A stretch of DNA of 64,000 bases from Chthoniobacterales bacterium (lineage in GTDB: Bacteria > Verrucomicrobiota > Verrucomicrobiia > Chthoniobacterales > JACTMZ01): the NCBI GenBank assembly GCA_014879535.1, contig JACSRX010000019.1, forward strand, positions 1-64,000, written 5' to 3'. Below the pieces are notes generated by a model. The model did not search any database and was not told where the DNA came from. It was given only the letters and a program-made list of their open reading frames with translations. This document shows, one piece after another, positions 42,899 through 51,382 of this stretch (positions within the stretch are counted from its first letter, which is position 1; every line of letters starts with the position of its first letter). The translations under genes and the position numbers were made by a program.

Positions 42899-42974
42899 AG
42901 AAATTGAATCTCCGGCGCTGCAATGATGCATCCGCCACGTTACAGAGACACTCCGAACGGAAATATGTTCGATT

Positions 42975-43325
42975 TCAGTGGGTGGGAATCACGTAATAAT
43001 CATCCCCGACCTTGACCTCGTCATAGACCGTGCGGTCCACCCAGACATTGAACACGCGCGTCGCGTCGGGGGTCTCCACCTGCAGCATGTATTCCCCGGC
43101 AACTTCGGTGCTCCGGAGTCCGCCTGCCCCCACCGTGATCTCCTGCGCCGGGGCCGGGGTGAACTCCTTGGCGATGATCTTCCCGGTGAAGGCCCCGGTG
43201 CTTTTCATCGTGCGGTTCAGCGAAACCGTGGCCAGCACGATGGCCCCCAGGACGACGAGGGCCACGATGATGCCGGTCCAGAGGATGCGTCCCCGGTGCG
43301 GATCTCGGTAAATCTTGGGTTCCAT
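42975..43325 (-). CDS. Small single-TM hypothetical protein
   Basis: 116 aa; N-terminal TM (ILWTGIIVALVVLGAIVLATV) and C-terminal soluble domain. Confidence 0.6.
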   Translation of the reverse strand: MEPKIYRDPHRGRILWTGIIVALVVLGAIVLATVSLNRTMKSTGAFTGKIIAKEFTPAPAQEITVGAGGLRSTEVAGEYMLQVETPDATRVFNVWVDRTVYDEVKVGDDYYVIPTH

Positions 43326-43339
43326 GGGCCGACCCGACA

Positions 43340-44545
43340 CTACTCCCCGGGATCGCCGTCCGCACGCCGAAAGAGACGATCCGCGGCGGCATCGGCCGCG
43401 CGCAACGCTTCCTCGACGGACGGCTTGAGCACGCAGAAGTGGCCCATCTTCCGCCGCGGAAGCGCTTCGCTTTTTCCGTAGAGATGGAGTTTCACGTCCG
43501 GATCGGAAAGCAGCGCCGCCCAATCCGGTTCGCCCCCGACCCAGGCATCGCCCAGCACGTTGACCATCACGACAGGCGAAAGAAGGCGCGGCGAGCCGAG
43601 GGCCAACCCGCACACGGCCCGCAACTGCTGCTCGAACTGGCTGGTCGCGCAGGCGTCAAAGGTGAAATGCCCCGAGTTGTGGGGGCGCGGCGCCAGCTCG
43701 TTGACAAGCAGCGAACCGTCGCGACGGACGAAAAATTCCACCGCCAGCAATCCCACGACATCGAGAGCACGCGCCAGATCCACAGCCAGCCTCTGCGCCT
43801 CGCGGGCGATGCCCGGATCCACCCGTGCAGGAACGACGGACCTTTCGAGGATGTGGTCCCGGTGGAGGTTTTCGCTCACGGGAAACGTCTCCACCTTTCC
43901 GGACAGATCGCGCGCGCAGACCACCGAGATTTCACAGCGGAAGTCCACCCACTCTTCGATCACGGCCGCCGGAGCGTCGAGCCGTTCCCATGCCTCGGCG
44001 GCCTCGGCGGCGCTGCGCAGCTTGGCTTGCCCCTTGCCATCGTAACCGAAATCCGCCGACTTCAACACGGCGGGAAATCCCATCATCGCCGCGGATGCGG
44101 CGGCTTCGGCGGCCGACTTGACCAATGAATGACGCGCGCACGGGAACCCTTTCCGGGTGAGAAATTCCTTCTCCCGGGCACGGTTCTGGCAGATGCGCAG
44201 CACCTCGGGCCGCGGGTGGACCGGACGGAGATTTTCCACCAGTTCCAACGAAGCCGACGGGATGTTTTCAAACTCGAAGGTGACCACATCCACATCCTGC
44301 GCGAATTCCGCCAGCCGATCGAGGTCTTCATAGGGGGCACTCACCTCCACATCGCTGATCTGCCCGGCGGGACTGTCCGAAGACGGGGCGAACGTGTGCA
44401 CACGGTAACCGAGCCGCCGCGCCGCAATGCCAAACATGCGCCCCAACTGGCCGCCGCCCAGCAGTCCCACGCTCCCACCGGGCAGCACCGGACGAAATCC
44501 TTCCGCCCCCGCGTGACCGCGGTTAACTTGCTGTGCTGCCGTCAT
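43340..44545 (-). CDS. purK: 5-(carboxyamino)imidazole ribonucleotide synthase
   Basis: VGLLGGGQLGRMFGIAARRLGYRV, ATP-grasp, NELAPRPHNSGHFTFDAC. Confidence 0.95.
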   Translation of the reverse strand: MTAAQQVNRGHAGAEGFRPVLPGGSVGLLGGGQLGRMFGIAARRLGYRVHTFAPSSDSPAGQISDVEVSAPYEDLDRLAEFAQDVDVVTFEFENIPSASLELVENLRPVHPRPEVLRICQNRAREKEFLTRKGFPCARHSLVKSAAEAAASAAMMGFPAVLKSADFGYDGKGQAKLRSAAEAAEAWERLDAPAAVIEEWVDFRCEISVVCARDLSGKVETFPVSENLHRDHILERSVVPARVDPGIAREAQRLAVDLARALDVVGLLAVEFFVRRDGSLLVNELAPRPHNSGHFTFDACATSQFEQQLRAVCGLALGSPRLLSPVVMVNVLGDAWVGGEPDWAALLSDPDVKLHLYGKSEALPRRKMGHFCVLKPSVEEALRAADAAADRLFRRADGDPGE

Positions 44546-46454
44546 GGATTATCTGGTTTATCTGCTGGTGCTCGGTCTGCTTGCCGTGCTCGGGCGCCTG
44601 CCCCTCGATGTCGTCTTCCGTCTGGGATCATTCCTCGGCCTGCTCGCATGGGCCATATTGCCAAAATACCGGCGGCTGGCACGCCACAATATCGGAATCG
44701 CCTTCGGCCACACCATGTCGGCCCAGGAAATCCGGCGAACCGTCCGGCGGCACTTCCAAGTCCTCGGCGCCAACATTCTCAGTTCCCCGCGTCTGGCCCG
44801 GATGCCCGAGGCGGATGTCCAGGCCCGTGTGGAGATGGTCGGGTTCGGGAACCTGCGCGGCGCCCTGGACCGCGGGAAAGGCGTGGTCATGGCCATCAAC
44901 CACATCGGGAACTGGGAACTCTACGCCCAGCTGATCGGCCGCGTGAAGGATGTGCAGGTCGGCACGATCTTCCAGTCGCAGCGGAACAAATATCTCAACA
45001 GGCTCATCGACCGCGACCGGCGGCGGCTCGGACTTCACACATTCGACCGCCGCAAGGGCTACCTTGACGCGGTCAATCTCGTCGAGCGCGGCGGCATTCT
45101 TGCCGTGCTGATCGATCAGCACGCCGGCGACGGCGGCCTGTGGACCTCGCTTTTCCGGCGCCTCGCCTCCACGTCACCACTCGCCGGCATCCTTTCCCAG
45201 CGCACGGGTGCCCCGCTCATCTCGGTGGCGATTCACACCACCGGCACCGCCCGCTGGCGATGCGAGATCGAACCGCCCACCGAGCCGGCGAACCGCACCG
45301 CCGAGGAACTCACCCTCCAACTCAATAGAATCCTTGAAAAACAGATCACCGGGTCGCCCGCCGACTGGTTCTGGGTTCACAACCGCTGGAAAACGCCGGC
45401 CGCGTTCCTGCTCGGAAAAACGCGGCGGGGCTTCCACTTCGCACCCGACGAACCTGCATCCTCCCTTCAGCACTTCCGCCTGCTCATCCGGTCGAGCAAC
45501 TGGCTCGGGGACGCCGTGATGAACATCCCCGCCGTGCGCGCCTGCAAACAGGGACGCCCCGACCTTCACTTGACGGTGCTGACACCCGCCAAGCTGGCGG
45601 CACTCTGGCGCCGGGTCCCGGAAGTGGACGAGGTCGTGGAAATCCTGGCGGGTGAATCACCTTCGCGGCTCGGGCGGCGCGTGCGGCAGACATGGGATGC
45701 CGCGATCCTTTTCCCCAACTCGCTGCGGTCGGCGCTGGAGGCCCGGGCCCTCGGCATACCGCGCATCGTGGGATTTCCCGGCCACCATCGGCGCCGGTTG
45801 TTGGAACGCGTGCCGAAATTCACCCCGGATTCCTGCGGACACCACGCAAACCGCTACCTGCGCCTCGTCCGGTTCTTCGGGGCGCCCGGCGACAGGGAGC
45901 CCGCGACGTTCTCGGGCGGAATGGCTGTGCATACCCCGGAACGACAGCCGCGCATCGCCGTGTGCCCCGGTGCGGAATACGGCCCGGCAAAGCGATGGCC
46001 CGCGGAGCGCTTTGCAGCGGCCATGCGCATCTTCCATGAGGGGACTCCCGCCGAATGGATTCTTTTCGGCATGGCAGCCGACCAGCCGGTGGGCGAGGAG
46101 ATTGCCAAACTCTGTCCTTTCACCGTGGAAAACCGCCTCGGGAAGACATCGATGGATCAACTCATCGACGAGCTGGGCGCCTGCGACATCCTGCTGACCA
46201 ACGACACCGGCACGATGCATCTGGCGGCGTTTCTCGGCGTCCCCACGGTTGCCATCTTCGGCTCCACCGAGCCCTCCCTCACCTCCCCGTTGGGCGACTT
46301 CCACGAGGTGCTCCGCCACAAGGTCGATTGCAGCCCGTGCTTCCGGCGCACATGCCCGATCGATTTCCGGTGCATGACACGCATCGACCCCGCCGAGGCG
46401 GCCGCGGCGCTGCACCGGGCGTGGTCACGGACCGGCTCCCCGGCTACGGCTTGA
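44544..46454 (+). CDS. Bifunctional fusion: LpxL/HtrB-like acyltransferase plus WaaF-like heptosyltransferase
   Basis: N-terminal NHIGNWE (HX4E); C-terminal RSSNWLGDAVMNIPAV, CPGAEYGPAKRWP, LLTNDTGTMHLAAFLGVPTVAIFGSTEP; single uninterrupted ORF. Confidence 0.88.
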   Translation: MDYLVYLLVLGLLAVLGRLPLDVVFRLGSFLGLLAWAILPKYRRLARHNIGIAFGHTMSAQEIRRTVRRHFQVLGANILSSPRLARMPEADVQARVEMVGFGNLRGALDRGKGVVMAINHIGNWELYAQLIGRVKDVQVGTIFQSQRNKYLNRLIDRDRRRLGLHTFDRRKGYLDAVNLVERGGILAVLIDQHAGDGGLWTSLFRRLASTSPLAGILSQRTGAPLISVAIHTTGTARWRCEIEPPTEPANRTAEELTLQLNRILEKQITGSPADWFWVHNRWKTPAAFLLGKTRRGFHFAPDEPASSLQHFRLLIRSSNWLGDAVMNIPAVRACKQGRPDLHLTVLTPAKLAALWRRVPEVDEVVEILAGESPSRLGRRVRQTWDAAILFPNSLRSALEARALGIPRIVGFPGHHRRRLLERVPKFTPDSCGHHANRYLRLVRFFGAPGDREPATFSGGMAVHTPERQPRIAVCPGAEYGPAKRWPAERFAAAMRIFHEGTPAEWILFGMAADQPVGEEIAKLCPFTVENRLGKTSMDQLIDELGACDILLTNDTGTMHLAAFLGVPTVAIFGSTEPSLTSPLGDFHEVLRHKVDCSPCFRRTCPIDFRCMTRIDPAEAAAALHRAWSRTGSPATA

Positions 46455-47880
46455 GGATCGCGTAGGTTTTCTTGCCGGCGCGCTCGACCAGCAGCACAGC
46501 CGCCGAGGCATCATCGATGTTCGCCAGAGCCGTCAGGAACGATTCCGTGTCCCGCACCGTGTTCGGTCCCACCGCGGTGATCACATCCCTCGGCTCCAGC
46601 CCCGCCAAAGCCGCAGGACTCCCCGTTTCGACATGTGTCACGACAACCCCGGCGGACACTCCCATCCGGGAGGCCGGTTCCTCCGGCAAATCCTGCACCT
46701 GCAATCCCAGCGTCCCGGATGCTTCCCCGGTGTCCCCGCTGTTGCCCGGTGGCGGCCGGAACGGGGGCACCCTCCCCGTTCCGGAGGCGATGACGGGCGC
46801 CTGCGGCAACTCTTCCGTGGTCACGGCGATGGTCCGGTAGGCACCGTCACGCACCCCGCGCCTCCAGATCTTCAACTGCACAGCCTGCCCGACCTCCTTT
46901 CGCAAAATCGATTGCTGCAGTTCGCGCGCCGTGGAGACCTGCTCCCCGTCCACCGCCACGATCACATCCGCGGGTTGCAACCCGCTGCGTGCGGCCGGGG
47001 CGTCGGGCTCGATCGTGCGCACGAGCACGCCCTGCTCCAACCCCATCATCTGCTGCAATGGCGGGTTTTCGCCGAGGGTCTCGATGCGGATGCCCAGCCA
47101 GGGACGGACCACGCGCCCGGAGGCGATGAGCTCGTCGCTGACCGCACGCGCGATCTTGGAGGGGATGGCGAAGCCGAGACCGCGGCTGAGTCCGTTGATC
47201 AACGTGTTCACGCCGACAACCCGGCCGTCCAGGTCGCAGAGCGGACCGCCGCTGTTGCCCGGATTGATCGCCGCGTCGGTCTGGATGTAATCTTCATAGA
47301 CCGTGCTCGTGAGGTTGCTGCGCCCCTTGGCGCTGACCACTCCGACCGTCAGCGTGTAATCCAGCTCGAACGGCGCTCCGATGCCGCCCACGAATTCCCC
47401 CACGCGCACGGCATCGCTGTCCCCCCACTCCACCGCCGGCAATCTCCCGGCCTCGGCCTTGAGCACGGCCAGATCCGTCTTGTCGTCCACCCCGACCACC
47501 CGGAGTGGCAGCCGCGTGCCGTCCTTCAACCGTGCAACCACGCCGCGCTGGGGGTCCGCGCCCTCGATGACATGGGCATTCGTGAGGATGTGGCCATCCT
47601 CGCGGATGATGATCCCCGATCCCTCGCTTTCCTCCACGCGCGGGCGGCGGTTGGGCGTTTGCTGGTCGCGGAAAAGAAATTCCCAAGCCAAGGCGTCGGC
47701 CCCGTTTTCCCCGTCCTTCGCCACCTCCAACACAACCACGCTCGGGGCCACCTTGTCGTAAACCCCCGCAAAGGCTCCGCCAAGCGCCCGCGCGGCCGAT
47801 ACCTGCGGGTCGGCCTGGGCTGCGGCCCCGCATGCCATCAGGGCAAGCAGGAGACCGGGATGCAGCAGGCGGAGCTTCAT
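46444..47880 (-). CDS. HtrA/Do-like periplasmic serine protease with two PDZ domains
   Basis: Signal peptide; ILTNAHVIEG, KTDLAVLK, INPGNSGGPLCDLDG; two PDZ-like segments. Confidence 0.92.
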   Translation of the reverse strand: MKLRLLHPGLLLALMACGAAAQADPQVSAARALGGAFAGVYDKVAPSVVVLEVAKDGENGADALAWEFLFRDQQTPNRRPRVEESEGSGIIIREDGHILTNAHVIEGADPQRGVVARLKDGTRLPLRVVGVDDKTDLAVLKAEAGRLPAVEWGDSDAVRVGEFVGGIGAPFELDYTLTVGVVSAKGRSNLTSTVYEDYIQTDAAINPGNSGGPLCDLDGRVVGVNTLINGLSRGLGFAIPSKIARAVSDELIASGRVVRPWLGIRIETLGENPPLQQMMGLEQGVLVRTIEPDAPAARSGLQPADVIVAVDGEQVSTARELQQSILRKEVGQAVQLKIWRRGVRDGAYRTIAVTTEELPQAPVIASGTGRVPPFRPPPGNSGDTGEASGTLGLQVQDLPEEPASRMGVSAGVVVTHVETGSPAALAGLEPRDVITAVGPNTVRDTESFLTALANIDDASAAVLLVERAGKKTYAILKP

Positions 47881-47978
47881 GGGTGGAATCCTACCACAAG
47901 CGGACGCAGCGGCAAACGGGTCCCCGGGATGCCGCAAGGAATTCCTTCGCGTTTCACTTGAACTTCCCGCCGCACAGG

Positions 47979-50072
47979 ATGATTGTGGCAGACTTTCTCA
48001 TGGATCTGTCGGATCCCAAATTCTACATCAACCGCGAGCTGAGCTGGCTCGAGTTCAACCAGAGGGTGCTGGATCAGGCCAAGGACAACACCGTCCCGCT
48101 GCTCGAGCGCCTGAAGTTTCTCTCGATCGTCTCGTCGAATCTCGACGAGTTCTTCGAGGTGCGGGTGGCCGGCCTCAAGCAGGTGCTGCAATCCGGCGCG
48201 CAGGTGCCCGGGCCGGACAAGATGTCGGCATCCCAGCAGCTCGCCGCGGTTTCAAAACGGGTGCGGCAACTCGTGAACGAGCAATACGCGTGCTGGCGCA
48301 CCGAGATCCAGCCGCAGCTCGCCGCCAAGGGCGTGCGGTTCCTCCGCTATGCGGAGCTCGACCCGGAGGAGCGGAGGCATTTCGACGACTACTTCGAGCA
48401 GCAGGTTTTCCCCGTGCTCACCCCGCTGGCCATCGATCCCGCCCATCCCTTCCCGCAGCTTCTCAACAAGAGCCTCAACCTCATCGTCGAACTCGAGGGC
48501 GACGATCTCACGACCGACCTCGCCGTGGTGCAGATCCCGCGCATCCTCCCGCGGATCCTTCCCTCCCCGAAGAAGCGTGACGACGGCGAGGATTTCTTCT
48601 TTCTCGGCAGCCTCATCCAGGAGCACGTCGGCCGCCTCTTCCACGGGGTCAAGGTCCGCGGCGCCTACATGTTCCGCATCACGCGCAACAGCAACCTCTA
48701 CGTGGACGAGGAGGAAGCCCGCAACCTGCTGCGCGCCATCGAGGACGAGCTGCGCAAGCTCAACCGCGGCAACGCCGTCCGCCTCGAGGTGCAGGATTGC
48801 CCCGAGGAGCTGACGACCCGCCTGTGCGACATCTTCAACCTCGAAAAGGACGATGTTTACCGCGTCGAATGGCCGTTGAATCTCGTGCGGCTCATGCCCG
48901 TGGCCACGGAACTCGACCGCCCGGATCTCAAGTTCAAGCGCTTCACCCCCGTCACGGTCGTCGGCCTCGGGCAGGAACACGACATCTTCTTCCACATCCG
49001 CAAGGGCGACATCCTCCTCCACCATCCCTACGACAGCTTCCAGACCGTCCTCGATTTCATCGGTCAGGCCGCCGAGGACCCGCACGTTCTCGCGATCAAG
49101 CAGACGCTCTACCGGACCAGCTCCGACTCGCCGCTCATCCCGCTCCTCATCCAAGCCTCGCGGCAGGGCAAGCAGGTGGTCGTCGTCATCGAGCTGAAGG
49201 CCCGCTTCGACGAGGCCGCCAACATCAAATGGGCGCGCCAGCTCCGCGAGGCCGGGGTCGATGTGGTTTACGGCGTCTCCGGCCTGAAGACCCACGCCAA
49301 GATGGCCATGGTCGTGCGTCAGGAATACGACGGCATCCGCCGCTACGTCCACCTCGGCACCGGCAACTACCACCCGTCCACCGCCAAGCTCTACACCGAC
49401 CTCAGCTATTTCACCGCGCGCCCCGACATCACCGAGGACGTGGCCAATCTCTTCAACACCGTGACCGGCGTCTCGCAACTCCCGCCCCCGCGCAAACTCC
49501 TCGTTGCACCGTGGCACCTGCACCGCAGGATCCTCGAACTCATCGACCGCGAGATCGCCAATGCGCGGGCCGGCAAACCCGCGGCCATCTTCGCCAAGCT
49601 GAACTCCCTGGTGCAGGAGGAGATCATCGAGGCCCTCTACCGCGCCTCGCGCGCCGGCGTGAAGATCCGACTGCTCGTCCGCGGCATCTGCGCCCTCCGC
49701 CCGGGGCTTCCGGACGTGAGCGAAAACATCGAGGTGCGCAGCATCGTCGGCCGCTTCCTCGAACACAGCAGGATCTACCGCTTCGAGAACGCCGGCGAGC
49801 CGGAATACTACCTCGGCAGCGCCGACTGGATGGAGCGCAACTTCTTCCACCGCGTCGAGGCCGTCTTCCCCATCGAGGGTTCCGGGGCACGCGAGCACGT
49901 GCAGGAAATCATCGACTGCTTCCTGCGCGACAACGTCAAGGCGAAGGTCCTGCAGCCCGACGGGACTTCCCTCCCCGCTCCGGCGGACGCCCCCCCGTGG
50001 GACGCCCAGGAGGAATTCCTTGCAGAGGCCGCCCGGCGCCGGCGCCGCCATGCCGAAGCGGCTGAGGGCTGA
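47979..50072 (+). CDS. ppk1: Polyphosphate kinase 1
   Basis: INRELSWLEFNQRVLDQA, LFLSIVSSNLDEFFEVRVAG-type motif, YVHLGTGNYHPSTAKLYTD. Confidence 0.97.
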   Translation: MIVADFLMDLSDPKFYINRELSWLEFNQRVLDQAKDNTVPLLERLKFLSIVSSNLDEFFEVRVAGLKQVLQSGAQVPGPDKMSASQQLAAVSKRVRQLVNEQYACWRTEIQPQLAAKGVRFLRYAELDPEERRHFDDYFEQQVFPVLTPLAIDPAHPFPQLLNKSLNLIVELEGDDLTTDLAVVQIPRILPRILPSPKKRDDGEDFFFLGSLIQEHVGRLFHGVKVRGAYMFRITRNSNLYVDEEEARNLLRAIEDELRKLNRGNAVRLEVQDCPEELTTRLCDIFNLEKDDVYRVEWPLNLVRLMPVATELDRPDLKFKRFTPVTVVGLGQEHDIFFHIRKGDILLHHPYDSFQTVLDFIGQAAEDPHVLAIKQTLYRTSSDSPLIPLLIQASRQGKQVVVVIELKARFDEAANIKWARQLREAGVDVVYGVSGLKTHAKMAMVVRQEYDGIRRYVHLGTGNYHPSTAKLYTDLSYFTARPDITEDVANLFNTVTGVSQLPPPRKLLVAPWHLHRRILELIDREIANARAGKPAAIFAKLNSLVQEEIIEALYRASRAGVKIRLLVRGICALRPGLPDVSENIEVRSIVGRFLEHSRIYRFENAGEPEYYLGSADWMERNFFHRVEAVFPIEGSGAREHVQEIIDCFLRDNVKAKVLQPDGTSLPAPADAPPWDAQEEFLAEAARRRRRHAEAAEG

Positions 50073-50108
50073 TTTTGACAAAACCCCGGTCCAGTCCGAG
50101 ATTCCGGC

Positions 50109-50630
50109 ATGCTCGTCCGCCTGTTCGCCCTGCTTGCACTGGCTGCGGCAACTTCCGCCGCGGAGCCGGATTCCGTGAACGTCTGCCTCGTTGACGCCGA
50201 AGGACACACCCTCCCCCCGCGACCTATGGAGAAAGTGATCAAAACCGACGCCGAATGGCGCGCCCAGCTCGGGGATGAGGTTTACGCCGTCGCGCGCGGC
50301 AAGGGCACCGAGAGGCCGTTCTGCGGCATCTTCCACGACCACAAGCAGGCGGGCATCTACGAATGCGTCTGCTGCAACCTCCCGCTCTTCCGCTCCGACG
50401 CGAAGTTCGATTCCGGCACCGGTTGGCCGAGTTTCTTCGTCCCGGTCGCACCCGAAAATGTCGTCACCACCAAGGATTTCAGCCACGGCATGGTCCGCGA
50501 GGAAATCCTCTGCGCCCGCTGCGACGCCCACCTCGGGCATGTCTTCCACGACGGACCGCCCCCGACCGGGCTGCGCTACTGCGTCAATTCCGTGTCGCTC
50601 AAGTTCGTCCCGCAGAAGGACGGCGAATGA
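50109..50630 (+). CDS. msrB: Peptide-methionine (R)-S-oxide reductase, exported
   Basis: Signal peptide; [51 protein letters not shown]. Confidence 0.94.
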   Translation: MLVRLFALLALAAATSAAEPDSVNVCLVDAEGHTLPPRPMEKVIKTDAEWRAQLGDEVYAVARGKGTERPFCGIFHDHKQAGIYECVCCNLPLFRSDAKFDSGTGWPSFFVPVAPENVVTTKDFSHGMVREEILCARCDAHLGHVFHDGPPPTGLRYCVNSVSLKFVPQKDGE

Positions 50631-51211
50631 AAACCGCGCTGCTGGCCGCACTCGCCATGGTCGCCATCGTGCGCGCCGAAGATTCACCCATGAACACCCA
50701 AACAGCCACCCTCGGCGGAGGATGCTTCTGGTGCGTGGAGGCCGTTTACGAACGCCTCCCCGGCGTCCTCTCCGTCACCTCCGGCTACGCCGGCGGGCAC
50801 ACCCCCAACCCGACCTACGAACAGGTCTGCAGCGGCGACACCGGTCACGCCGAAGTCGTGCGGATCGAGTTCGACCCCGCCACGGTTTCCTACGGGAAGC
50901 TCATCGACCTGTTCTGGGACGCGCACGATCCGACGACCCTCAACCGACAGGGCGCCGACACCGGCACGCAATACCGCTCCATCATCCTGACGGAAAACGA
51001 CGAGCAGGCCCGCATCGCGCGCGAATCGAAGGACCGCGCGCAGTCCAAGTTCAAATCCCCCATCGTCACCGAAATCGTCCCCTTGGACAAATTTCACCCC
51101 GCCGAGCAGAAGCATCAGAACTTCTACCGCCAGAACCCGTCCCACCCCTACAACCAGGCCGTCATCGCCCCGAAACTCCGGAAGCTGGAGCTGAAAGAGC
51201 CCGGTCAATAG
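50627..51211 (+). CDS. msrA: Peptide-methionine (S)-S-oxide reductase, exported
   Basis: Signal peptide; [44 protein letters not shown]; start overlaps msrB stop. Confidence 0.95.
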   Translation: MKTALLAALAMVAIVRAEDSPMNTQTATLGGGCFWCVEAVYERLPGVLSVTSGYAGGHTPNPTYEQVCSGDTGHAEVVRIEFDPATVSYGKLIDLFWDAHDPTTLNRQGADTGTQYRSIILTENDEQARIARESKDRAQSKFKSPIVTEIVPLDKFHPAEQKHQNFYRQNPSHPYNQAVIAPKLRKLELKEPGQ

Positions 51212-51382
51212 GACGACCTCCGAGAGGTAGGGACGGTCCGACAGCCGACGGGTCCGGCCGTCCGGGAACATGATCAATTCCAAAGGGCATCACACCTGCG
51301 CCGGGCGGGACTTCCGCAAGTTCGATGTCTTCGCCTCCCTTCGCCATTGAACCGCCCCACGCGGACCGCCACACTGGCGCGC

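Noticed and set aside
48252-50687. 811-aa minus-strand ORF opposite ppk1 and msrB
   Set aside because: Antisense shadow; ppk1 and msrB motifs are complete on the plus strand.
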